A stretch of DNA of 31,997 nucleotides from the NCBI GenBank assembly GCA_001642005.1, contig LWCA01000331.1, forward strand, positions 1-31,997, in the 5' to 3' direction. The first letter of the stretch is position 1, and each line of letters opens with the position of its first letter. This document shows, piece after piece, positions 10,823 through 20,293 of the stretch. This DNA is from Intoshia linei (lineage: Eukaryota > Orthonectida > Rhopaluridae). Below the pieces are notes generated by a model, which was not told the origin of the DNA, did no database searches, and saw only the letters and a list, made by a program, of their open reading frames with translations. The translations under genes were made by a program, and so were the position numbers.

Positions 10823-11259
10823 ATCATAACATTAATTGTTATTGACGTTATATATTATTGAATAATATTAATCATACTTTGTTATTTTCAAATTTCGTAT
10901 GCCGTAAAAAATTAAATTTATAAATTATCATTAATTGTATAATTATCGTTCCTTTTTACTAAAATTGAAGAAATGAAAACGCAGCAACTCTAGTTATATT
11001 GAATCTATATATCTCTTAATTCATCAGAGTTATGAGATATGATAGATAATTATAATTAATCTTAAAAAATAACATTTGATTTTAAGTGTACCGTAGGATG
11101 GCAAAAATATTGTACCTTGATTAATTCCAAACAAAAAGTTCGCTTATTCTCAGTGATGTTAGCGACGATATAATCCATAATTCACAGTACAGTACATTTT
11201 AATGACATTTAAAGAGTACGTAAAAATCTAATAAAGTTTCGTTCCAATAATTTTCAATA
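10823..11259. other. Intergenic region upstream of GMPPB
   Basis: AT-rich spacer between the ALYREF-like gene and GMPPB. It should hold the GMPPB promoter, but no specific promoter element is recognisable. Confidence 0.4.
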
Positions 11260-13099
11260 ATGACTACAGTAAATTTAAATTTTAAATGTAAAAATTTTAT
11301 AGGCTGTTTTGTTGGTGGGTGGATATGGAACTAGATTAAGACCATTAACAATTTCAAAACCAAAGCCCCTCGTCGAATTTGGTAATAAACCAATTATTGA
11401 ACACCAAATTGAAGCTCTAATCAAAGTACATTATGTGTTAAGTTTAAAAATTATTTCCAAATGTAGGTAGGAGTAAAGCACATTATAATGGGGGTAAACT
11501 ACATGCCAGAAAAATTGAATGAATCTGTTTTTGAAATATCTCAAAGAGTAAAATTTCATTTTCAATATACATTTTTAGCTAAATATACGCATAACTATAA
11601 ACATGGAGGATGAACCTCTTGGAACTGGTAGGTTACTATTTAAATTCATGTTTTATTATAGTAAATGTAATAAAACTTTGTTTTCAGCTGGATCAATTGC
11701 AAATGCTGCCAAATATTTGGAAAATGATGAACATTTTTTTGTTTTCAATAGTGACATTACCTGTGAATTTCCCTTGCAAGAATTTATGGACCATCACCTC
11801 AAACATGATGGGATTGGAACAATTGCAGTTTTTATCAAAATATCAATATAAATAGACCTTAAAGTAGGGGCCGTCAAAATTTTGGGTGAACTGAATGATT
11901 TTTTGTAAAGAATAAAAAATCTGGAATACGTGTCATTTTTTTAACATTTACAATTAATTATTTATTATAAGGATAGTAATCTCTACAAATATAAATTATT
12001 CTAATAATTTTTTTGGTCTTTTTCACATTCCGGCAGACCGTTGTATTATTATATTAATATTATGAATTCTAAATGAACTTTAAAATAGATCACAAAAGTT
12101 GACGAACCTTCAAAATATGGGGTTCTAGTATACGATGAATCGACAATGAAAATTAATAAATTTGTTGAAAAACCAGCCATCTTTGTGTCCAATAAAATTA
12201 ACGCCGGTTTATATCTTTTTAGAAATGCTATTCTAGATATGATTGAGGTACGTGTTTAGAATTAGAATGTACATATTTTCCCATATATCGCGTCAGATTT
12301 ACACTAAAATCTGCTATTCATAAAAAAATCCACAAATGATTGTAAATTTATAATATAGCTAAAACCAACATCTATAGAAAGAGAAATTTTTCCGAAACTA
12401 GCTTCACAGAATGCCTTGTATGCTTTTAACATGAAAGGTTGTCCATCATGTTTTTAACATTAAATTTAAATTAGGACATTGGATGGATATAGGTCAACCA
12501 AAGGATTTTATTAAAGGAACCTCTCTTTACTTAAATTATTTGGAAACCATCAATGATGACAGTTTAATTCAAGATAGAAAAGGTTTCATTGGAAATGTTA
12601 AAATGGTATTTATTTAATCATGTTCAACCACTTTCGTGAGTTGTAAATTGCAATACCAAATGTAATATCTGGTATTGCAAACTTGCTTATAAACACACCG
12701 AAATTGGTACAGTGCCATTTACCTGATTAATTTTCTAAAATATTTTAGCACCACAATGTAAAAATTGGGGTTGATGTTAAAATTGGTCCAAACGTGGTTA
12801 TCGGGTGTGGAGTAATCATCGGAAACGGTGTTTGTATTAAAAATACAACGTTATTGGCTGATTGTCATGTGATGGATTATTCAATAATAAACACTTGCAT
12901 TATAGGGTGGAAGTGTAAAATTGGAAAATGGGTAAAATAATTAAAATAACAGATATCATGTAACATTTAGGCAAGACTGGAAAACCAGTGCATACTCGGT
13001 GAAGACGTGAGAATTGGAGAAGAAATGTGCCTCAACAAATGTATAGTCTTTCCACACAAAGAAATAAGAGAATCAGAAAGTGAAAAAATTATAATATGA
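11260..13099 (+). CDS. GMPPB: Mannose-1-phosphate guanylyltransferase beta (GDP-mannose pyrophosphorylase)
   Basis: Cytosolic enzyme that makes GDP-mannose from mannose-1-phosphate and GTP for N-glycans, O-mannose glycans and GPI anchors. Ten exons (11260-11268, 11303-11425, 11467-11547, 11579-11627, 11688-11827, 12089-12247, 12359-12437, 12475-12605, 12749-12931, 12971-13099) give 361 codons including TGA, i.e. 360 residues, the same length as human GMPPB. The nucleotidyltransferase signature [13 protein letters not shown] with PKPLVEF is intact, as are EDEPLGTA, NSD (metal-binding Asp region), [14 protein letters not shown] and [10 protein letters not shown]. The C-terminal half is a left-handed beta-helix of hexapeptide repeats, as in the family. 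Introns are mostly 31-60 bp, and the first exon contributes only three residues. The 11828 donor (gtttttat) is weak but keeps phase and restores the conserved [16 protein letters not shown] is excluded because it is longer, with an inserted C-terminal loop. Confidence 0.95.
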
Positions 13100-13448
13100 C
13101 AAGTCACTCTAAAATTTAATTAATATCTCGGAATAAACGTAAATTCGCCGCTATCGGGTGCTCTGTTCCATAAAAACAGTCCAGTGTTTGGTATAATGTT
13201 CCATCGTAAACTTAGTTTCGATTTAGCCTTGTTACTAAAATATTTTAAACTTGAAAAGAATAATATTACTTATTGATCAAATTGTGACGTTCAACAACGG
13301 TGTATTTCGATTTTTCGTTTTTTAAATCAATAAATTGATTGTTTTCTCGCAACATTATGAAATCCCAAATTGTAGATTCAACTTTCTATACAAATTAAAT
13401 AAAAACATTGCCAACAATCGTATTTCATAAACATACTTAACATTAACA
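13100..13448. other. Spacer downstream of GMPPB
   Basis: AT-rich sequence with no recognisable gene or repeat on either strand. Confidence 0.4.
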
Positions 13449-13617
13449 CCCTTGAAAATATGCTAAAAAAATTGCCTAAAAACCAGTCTTGAAAATATGG
13501 TCAAAAAACCCCCTTGAAAATATGATCAAAAAATTCACAAAAAACCACACCCTTGAAAATATGCTAACAAAAGTTTCCCTAAAAACCACCCCCTGAAAAT
13601 ATGCCCAAAAAAATTTA
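13449..13617. repeat. Degenerate minisatellite, about 37-41 bp unit
   Basis: The motif (C)TTGAAAATATG recurs at 13451, 13488, 13513, 13552 and, as CTGAAAATATG, at 13593. Each copy is followed by an A-run and a variant of CCTAAAAACCAC. Spacings are 37, 25, 39 and 41 bp, so one unit has lost about 14 bp. No cas-like genes or conserved spacer structure are present and the units differ throughout, so this is a minisatellite and not a CRISPR. Confidence 0.8.
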
Positions 13618-13659
13618 AGTGAAATATCTGGATAACTATGTATGAACTGTAAATATTTT

Positions 13660-13930
13660 TCAATTCTGGGAGTATTTTCATTTTTTAAAAAAGTGTAATT
13701 TGTGGTTTTGGCCCTGAATACATAAATTTATGACAATGTTTTAAATAATTTTAAAATCTGTATCAGTGTGTATATTTTATTAAACCATAGGACTTGTTTG
13801 TTTGTTAAAAAAAGGATTAGTAGGTTTTTAACTGTACTATGTAAGTTTCTGATATTAAAATTTATCTTAATGTCACCACCGGAAAAAAATGAAATGGAAA
13901 TGTGGAATTTTTAAAACTTTATTACTCAAA
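13660..13930 (-). repeat. Repeat family 'A', old divergent copy
   Basis: Contains decayed versions of family landmarks in inverted orientation relative to 3904-4675: GTGGTTTTGGCCCTGAATAC, TTAAAATCTGTATCAGTGTG, CACCGGAAAAAAATGAAATG and TTAGTTATTGAAATAAAC. It lies directly after the minisatellite, which may derive from it. It is much more divergent than the copies at 24245 and 27568. Confidence 0.6.
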
Positions 13931-14470
13931 CTAAATTAGTTATTGAAATAAACGATAACAAACAATATATATTATAAATAACAAAGAAAATAGACAAACA
14001 AATAGTTTTATATACGTTAGGATTTTCTAAAAGTTAATAAAGATCAATTAATTATTATTCATTATCCCTCAGAAAAATGAATATTTTATATCCAGTGGTT
14101 CATGTTCCAGAATATCGTGGATATTGACAGATTTTTTGTGCAATTTTGAATTTGAAATTTAAATTTTTTTTATAAATAAAAAGTTGACTTTGTCACAAAA
14201 TTCCCTTAAATGTATAATACTGTAATTGTAAAAAAATATAAATTACTATAGTGGGGTAACTGTATCGATACAATAATAAGAACCAATGTTTCCAAAATGG
14301 AACAATGGAAGTATCATATAAGTAAACGCCTAATTTAGTATACATTTGAAATGTGTGAAGTAAAAGTAATTACAACGACGGAAACCGTGGTCGGCGGGAT
14401 AAAAGCTAAATTAACAATGAAGCTACAATGTATTTTGAGAGCCATTTGTGATTATTTAAATTAAACATAC
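13931..14470. other. Region expected to hold the SPCS3 3' end; no clear exons
   Basis: AT-rich sequence immediately downstream (minus-strand sense) of the SPCS3 exons. A GC-richer patch at 14351-14465 is open on both strands. A weak minus-strand block near 14185-14200 (CDKV) might correspond to the family's WDKI. Neither can be supported as an exon. Confidence 0.35.
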
Positions 14471-14830
14471 TTTATCTTTAGTTTCATAGGTGAGGACCAT
14501 GAATATAAAAACTTGTCGAACGTTCCAGTCAAAAATATTGGTGAAATCTGAAATATTATATATTTTTAGGAAATATATTACTAGCTTGAATATTCGCTTT
14601 GACGGTGGCCAAATCGTAAGTTACGGATTTGTAACTATCAACTGCTTTTCTATTTTTACATTGAAATAAATAATTAATTATGGATACGTTAAAGCATTTT
14701 TGACTTTAATGGATACTTCTACGTCGGTAGGTTTTGTATAGCTGTGAAAAGCAATCATTATTGCAAATACTGCTGTAGTATATATAAAAACAGACATGAG
14801 ATAATTCACGCGTGTTGAAAAGGTTTCCAT
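14471..14830 (-). CDS. SPCS3: Signal peptidase complex subunit 3 (partial, C-terminus unresolved)
   Basis: SPCS3 (SPC22/23) is a single-pass ER membrane subunit of the signal peptidase complex that supports the catalytic SEC11 subunit. Three minus-strand exons join in phase: 14830-14688, 14649-14582 and 14547-14471. The first encodes STRVNYLMSVFIYTTAVFAI with one N-terminal membrane helix, like the family's SRANSLFAFSLSVMAALTFG. The second carries VTYDLATVKANIQ and the third NIFDWNVRQVFIF, the latter nearly identical to the family's NIFDWNVKQLFLY. The introns are 38 and 34 bp. Only about 96 of the usual 180 residues are accounted for. A possible next splice gives a short unrelated tail, so the gene is divergent, truncated or decayed beyond 14470. 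It is divergent with ARFRP1, sharing a 111-bp intergenic region. Confidence 0.75.
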
Positions 14831-14941
14831 AATTGATAAATTGATTTTACGTTCAAGAAATGGGAAAAATTGTCCAAATAAACAACAAATTTGAAACGAA
14901 ACTATCTTAAATTTCGTAACCTGGATGCGTCATATGAATAA
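14831..14941. promoter_or_regulatory. Shared bidirectional promoter region SPCS3/ARFRP1
   Basis: Only 111 bp separate the minus-strand SPCS3 ATG (14830) from the plus-strand ARFRP1 ATG (14942), so both start signals must lie here or overlap coding sequence. No specific motif is recognised. Confidence 0.5.
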
Positions 14942-15749
14942 ATGTTTTCAATTTTTTCTGGTCTAAAAAACTTCATTTGTTCGCGTCCAACATATTATAT
15001 TCTTGTGATCGGACGATATCATTGTGGAAAATCGGTAAAATTGACTTTATATTGCTCTTATTATTCTTAGACTTTCTTAAAGACGGTGGTAGCATTGTTA
15101 AACAATACGTCCCATGATTATAAAGTTTTTCCGACATCTGGATTAAACAGTTGAAATTACATTATTATTTATTATTGAATGGTTTAGTTGAAACCATCAA
15201 ATACGGAAGACACGTCTTCACGTTTTGGGATTTGGGTGGAGATGCTGATTTAATAGATCTTTGGAAGCAATATTTGAATTGTTGTGTTTTAATTTATTGT
15301 ATTGCTAGTGATTTTAATTCCTTTGAAACCAGATCATCCCTAGAAGAATTAGGTAATTTATGATTTTGTTGTTATTTATATATTGGCAGATAATTTATTA
15401 CTGGAAAAAGATCTTCAGTCTGTACCTTTATTGTTGATTATCACAAAATGTGACATTATAGTATTGGTTAATTTTTATATTTTTTTTGGTCATTCAACTT
15501 GAGTACGTTATTTAGATCAAACCTGAAACCACAATTACCTATAAACGAGAAGACAGACCTTTTAAAATTATTAAAACTTCATCCATTACCAAGTACAAGT
15601 TTTATCAATTTTTATATGTTCATTATAATTAATATATTATTATGTTATATTTTTATTATTGTTTATATTTGGATTTTGAATCATTATTTAGAAACGGAAT
15701 AAACAGTTGCATTCAATGGATAGCAAACCACATAGATCATAAATTATAA
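14942..15749 (+). CDS. ARFRP1: ARF-related protein 1 (Golgi small GTPase), divergent
   Basis: ARFRP1 is a Golgi-associated ARF-family GTPase that recruits ARL1 and golgins. Six exons (14942-15034, 15071-15149, 15188-15352, 15390-15460, 15516-15592, 15692-15749) give 180 residues plus TAA; the human protein has 201. Diagnostic features are the start MFSIFSGLKNF (cf. MYTLLSGLYKY), TTFLK-like STFLKTV after the P-loop, switch 1 PTSGLN, FWDLGG, and a C-terminal GI-x3-IQWI like the family's GIEWM. Several functional motifs are altered. The P-loop is GRYHCGKS. The residue after WDLGG that is usually Gln is Asp. The G4 motif NKxD reads TKCD, and the loop after it is shortened by about 8 residues. Introns are 36-38, 55 and 99 bp. 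It ends 30 bp from the convergent Rab gene. Confidence 0.88.
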
Positions 15750-15779
15750 AATATATTTATTAACTTTTGTATTTATATA

Positions 15780-18618
15780 TTATGCTATGTCACATTTTCC
15801 TTTTCGTTTTTTATTATTTACTACGTTTAATACGTTTTCTTTGGGTTTTATTTTTTCTTTATGCTAAAAACCAATGAATATTCAATAATTTTTATTTAAT
15901 GTCAAAATACCTTATCGTACAGCATTTCTCTATATTTAACGATTAAAAAATGTATGTAAAATTATACAGTCGATTCTGTTTGATATAAACACGACAATTT
16001 TATTTGAACAAACATTGAGTGGGACATTTCGAAACTTTTAATTGTATTATCGCCATTCATATATGTTCAATGAACATTGTTCATATAGAACAGAATCGAC
16101 TATATAATTTTAATTACACAATGGATCGGAAAGATTGATATAACTTGTCCTCTTCGAATGCTGAGAGTTCTATAAATGTAATGTTATTCTCATCAGCAAG
16201 CTAAATTTAAATCTAAAAACTTAAAACCATTTTTTACTAATTACGCTTTGTCCTTCTTCTCGTGTTACTCTTCTATTTTCCACTAAATCTATTTTGTTTC
16301 CAACGAGTATAATGTTTACATCTACTTCGCACTAAATCAATTATTATATTATTATAATGAAAGTTATATATTAATATATGTAAGGTAATGAGGAATTTTG
16401 TTAAATAAGAATTAGCCTGTACAAGAATTTAAAAAAGATTACTCTGCTATTGATAAGTTTAATTAAAAATTCTCCCTTAAAAAGAAACAAATTGATAAAA
16501 ATTTTTCTATATTTTATTTGAATTCCCACAGCCATATACAAAAGGACCTGGGATCCAAGGAACCAATCGTGAACCACTGGTTTAGAGTTATAACTCTTTT
16601 TGTATTGCTTTGAATTTATTTTTTTGTCATTCTGTTAAAAATTAATTAATTACTAAGTTTATAATAGAAAAATCCATGTAATTATTGGCAAGTGTTTATA
16701 ATTATAATATAAACAAAATTAGATACAAGAGTCTTGCGTTTCACCAATAATTAAGTTAATTATAAATGGTTTGAAAAATGAATTCGTAAGTAATATTGAA
16801 TAAATCAAGTAGAACAATTTGTTTGTCAACAGGTTAACAGTATATGTCAGCGTTTCCCACATGCCGGTCCGCGGAAAATTTTTTACTAATTACAAGTCAG
16901 TTTATAATGATTTCATCAAAATTTGTTTAATGTTGCATAATTATCGATATAGTGGTCCGTGATAAATTTTGTAATTTATTAGCAGCCCGCCGTGGAAAAA
17001 TTGTGGGAACTTCTGGTATATGTGAATAGTATTCAGAAATTTTAAATTTTTCTATGGCCCAAATTTGAAATTATTTATAACGATCTTTGAGAAATCGTGT
17101 GATAGAGTCTATCTGATAAAGTATATCGCAGTGTTAGAGTTATAATGTTCTATTTGCATAAACATAGTTTTGTATAAATCGAATTTAAAAGTTTAAAAGT
17201 ACTATATTGCCTAAAATATAATTTTTTGATTGAAATTTAATTATACAATTTAGTTTGTTAATATTTGTTTAAGTATATTGAAAAGTTTGGTACAATAAAA
17301 ATAAAAACAAGTGTTTTTCAGAACTTAAATGTCATTAATGGAACAATCAGTCTAACTACATTTGTATTTGATTTAAAAAAATTGCAAATAGAACATTATT
17401 CTATAGAAACTGTTAACATTTAACATCTTTATCATCAAAATTAATTTTGGGATAAATTTAAACTAGCAGTAACTTTATTAAATTGACAGTAGAATTTCTT
17501 AAACTAGCAGTTACAATAACTGTTACCGCGTAAACTAATATTATCGTTAAATTAAGCATGCTTATTGATTATTATGAAAGTAATTCTTCTTTTGAAGATA
17601 TCATTGTGCCAATTATTACACAAATCAACACGGTTAAGGTTGTATCAGACTGGATTTTTATTAATTTATGTATTAATTATAAAATTCTTTACTCATTGTC
17701 CATTTTAATTAACTCATTTTAATAATTAAAGGAATTTGATAATTTTTAAGGAATAATCAAGTCGAGATCTAGTAATTGAACCAGTAAATGTTGATTATCT
17801 CATAAAATATTACGTTTTCAAGCTTAATTTTTTTGGAAAAAATGTAAAAGATATGATTTGCAACATTTTTCGTCAAATAGAACATTATAACTAACACTGC
17901 GATATGATGAATATAAACATTTCATATCGAAATTAATTAATCGAGTCAATCCCTCGTTATAAACGTTTAATAATTCATGATATAGCGGCGTTAGTTGACC
18001 ATTGAATAAATGAACAGTTAATTGCAATTAAAAAGGTTTAAATCAACATTTACCCATATTTCGATAAATAGATAAAAATATTTCGTAAAAATTTGTAATT
18101 GATTTCTAATTGATTTATCATCAATTGTTGAACGAACCTAGTAACAAAATGGCTACCACTTCATATGTTGAATAAATTCCATATGTTAATTACTTTTTCT
18201 TTAATTGTAAATATCCATGATTTTGAATCGTGAAAGGATTTTTCATCAGTAATATCATAAACTACCATAATCCCCTACAAAATATAAATATTTATAGAAA
18301 CAATAAAAACTTGAGATCCCCTATAATACGCTTGAGTGATGGCACGAAAACGTTCTTGACCAGCAGTATCCCTAAAAATGAAATTAAAGTTAATACAACT
18401 CAACCATAATTGAAGGGTAATTTTTTCTCCATCAATAAGGTACTCTTTACATTTAAAATCGACACCTAAAACAATAATGACTATGCAAATTAATTTTAAA
18501 AATTACCAATTGTTGGAACAACAGTTTCAGTATCAGCGTCTTTTTCGGTAGCGTGCAGTAACAACGAGGTTTTTCCTACCCCAGAGTTGCCAAGAATTAG
18601 CAACTTTATGGTAATCAT
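15780..18618 (-). CDS. Rab GTPase, Rab8/10/13-like
   Basis: Vesicle-traffic GTPase. Seven minus-strand exons join in phase: 18618-18507, 18465-18405, 18371-18311, 18274-18194, 16331-16245, 16200-16120 and 15863-15780, giving 188 residues. Visible motifs are the P-loop GNSGVGKTS, switch 1 PTIGVDFK, switch 2 [28 protein letters not shown] (Rab8/10/13 style), G4 GNKIDL and G5 ELSAFE (family ETSAK). The last exon supplies a basic tail [11 protein letters not shown], so the protein ends in CDIA, a CaaX-type prenylation motif as in Rab8/Rab13. Five introns are 31-44 bp or a few hundred bp. Intron 4 (16332-18193, 1862 bp) is swollen by hAT and foldback elements, and intron 6 holds a MITE. The penultimate donor is GTGTAA, chosen because it keeps phase and adds the basic tail; without it the chain would end a codon later without cysteine. 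Confidence 0.9.
15961..16109. mobile_element. Short palindromic MITE in Rab intron 6
   Basis: Terminal arms ATTATACAGTCGATTCTGTT and (reverse complement of the right end) ATTATATAGTCGATTCTGTT match except one base, and are about 150 bp apart. Both edges are TA-rich, consistent with a TA target duplication of a Tc1/mariner or pogo-type MITE. No coding sequence. Confidence 0.7.
16533..16579 (-). mobile_element. hAT terminus (orphan end) in Rab intron 4
   Basis: Minus-strand reading starts CAGTGGTTCACGATTGGTTC and continues CTTGGATCCCAGG, a hAT-type terminal repeat. The adjacent octamer is gtttagag (16580-16587). The other end is not identified, so length is unknown. Confidence 0.65.
16848..17015. 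mobile_element. hAT MITE (168 bp) with perfect 8-bp TSD
   Basis: Starts CAGCGTTTCCCACATGCCGG and ends GTGGGAACTTCTG; the ends are imperfect inverted repeats of hAT type. Both sides carry the identical octamer gtatatgt (16840-16847 and 17016-17023). It lies in the long Rab intron and has no coding capacity. Confidence 0.92.
17123..17905. repeat. Long-range inverted repeat (foldback-like) in Rab intron 4
   Basis: The left arm (17123-17157) contains ATATCGCAGTGTTAG followed by TTATAATGTTCTATTTG. The right arm (17874-17905) is its reverse complement apart from a 2-base gap. A third partial inverted copy (TGCAAATAGAACATTATTC) lies at about 17383. The arms enclose about 720 bp of AT-rich sequence with no convincing coding. 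It is probably a transposon with about 34-bp terminal inverted repeats; the target duplication is unclear. Confidence 0.6.
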
Positions 18619-19176
18619 TGCATACAATTTTCAAAAATTGTTTTAATATTATAATGTCAACTTTTGGTATATTGGTTTCTACTTCAAATTTTATAAATTT
18701 GCAATACAACCTTATTTTTCGTTAAATATTATCAGTTGTTTACTCTGTGAACTTCAGTAAACTCTTTGATAAATTAAACAAACCAGGACTAAGTTACATG
18801 GAAATGGGAAAAATTTCAATTTGCTTTTTAAAAAAAAAGTTCAAATGCATTTGTATATAATTTAATTATATCATGATACGAGTTTCAATGATAGCACTTT
18901 ATTTATTTATAATATATAATAAATTTTATAACTTGTTTTATCTGGAAAAATATTATTCTTAGATTTTAATATAAAAAAATTATTCTCTTTTTTCAGAATT
19001 ACATATACTAATTTAACCATGGATCAATTAATTGGAAATGCACAAAGAATGCAAACATATGTTACAATTTAGAATTCCCGTTCATAAAAATATAAATATT
19101 TGATTGTACAATGTACACATGAAATAAAAATAAAAAGATTATTTGATTTGTGTATGATATTTTATAGTATTGTAAT
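18619..19176. other. Spacer upstream of Rab gene
   Basis: Contains the Rab gene 5' region. A tiny frame starting ATGGATCAATT at about 19019 is too short to support. Otherwise AT-rich without recognisable content. Confidence 0.4.
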
Positions 19177-19953
19177 TAGTGTTGGCAATCGATAAAAAAT
19201 TATCGATAATTTATCGATAAATTTTTGAATATTTTGAATATCTATTATTTTTTTATTTTATTTTTAACTTTATTTTATTATCGCCAAAATGACAAATAAA
19301 AGATCTAAAGTATGGAATTATTTTACATTAGTAAATAGTAATGAAGCTAAATGCACAAAATGCTATAAAATTATAAAATGTTCAGGATCTACCAGTGGAT
19401 TATGTTTATGATTACCTGATTAATTAAAAATGTTCTAAATATTAATTTGAACGAAGATACAAACCAAATAAAATTGCGAAGGATAGATTTTCTTGTTATT
19501 AAAAAATCGATGGAAGAAGAGGTATCCAAAATGGAAGCCATGGATAATTTCTCATTTAATAGAATAGCATTTTATTATAAAAAAGCGATTTTATTCAAAT
19601 GAGTTTTAAAAAACGGAACAGTGAATATGCCAATACTCCTCCCACTTGCCATAACTCTGTAAAAAGAATGATTATATCGTTTTACAATAAAAAAAGGAAG
19701 AACTTAAAATAATGTTGCAAGATAAATGTGACAAGGGAATGAGGTTTTCTATCACTATGGACCAATATACATGCAAAATAAACGATATATGAATGTAAAC
19801 ACGATGTTGTTAATGCTTTGGTGTTTTTAAAATTCTACTTTATAAACAAAAATAAATAATATAACAGTTGTAATTAATTTTTCAATTAAATTAGTTTATT
19901 ATTTTTTATGGATAAATTATCGATAAAAATATTTCAATAAATTGCCAACACTA
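19177..19953 (+). mobile_element. hAT element relic (777 bp) with BED finger and perfect 8-bp TSD
   Basis: The ends are TAGTGTTGGCAATCGATAAA and (right end) ATTGCCAACACTA, inverted, with further ATCGATAA repeats just inside. The identical octamer attgtaat flanks it (19169-19176 and 19954-19961). The interior encodes remnants of a hAT transposase. A BED-type zinc finger comes first (SKVWNYFTLVNSNEAKCTKC, starting near 19305). Scattered blocks follow, including RFSITMDQYTCK near 19742, which matches the family's catalytic-region TxDxWTS motif. Stops and frameshifts are frequent, so it is dead. Confidence 0.92.
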
Positions 19954-19961
19954 ATTGTAAT

Positions 19962-20293
19962 ATATTATCAACTTTTCGTGTATATTTAGTATGTAGGTAT
20001 AATATGTATGTAAATATAATGAATATTATGACAGGTCATGGAAGGATCATATAGTACATATTTTTAAGTAAAATTTTTACGAGTACACGTATATAAGTGT
20101 AATAACTTATATATATTATATTAGTACATTGCACTTATTAATATTAAATAATTTTCATTTATATTAAAAAAAATTTAAACAAAATATTAATCATTTTTGT
20201 ATACTATGGAATCTCTGTATTGACCATATTGATTGCAAACATGACTTCAATTAATGCAAACATGACTAACAAGATCGTGAATCTATTCTATCA
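19962..20293. other. AT-rich spacer before the segmental duplication
   Basis: No gene. A 12-bp direct repeat GCAAACATGACT occurs at about 20237 and 20258; otherwise nothing recognisable. Confidence 0.4.

Noticed and set aside
13449-13617. Possible CRISPR-like array
   Set aside because: Units are degenerate, spacing is irregular (25-41 bp), there are no distinct spacers, and the DNA is eukaryotic.
14351-14465. Small ORFs open on both strands in a GC-richer patch
   Set aside because: Too short, no recognised domain, and the position suggests the SPCS3 intron or 3' region; kept only as part of the SPCS3 finding.
17824-18027. Minus-strand ORF of 67 codons
   Set aside because: It lies in the long Rab intron and overlaps the inverted-repeat arm; no domain is visible.
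19019-19072. 18-codon ORF near the Rab 5' region
   Set aside because: Too short and without similarity that I can recognise.
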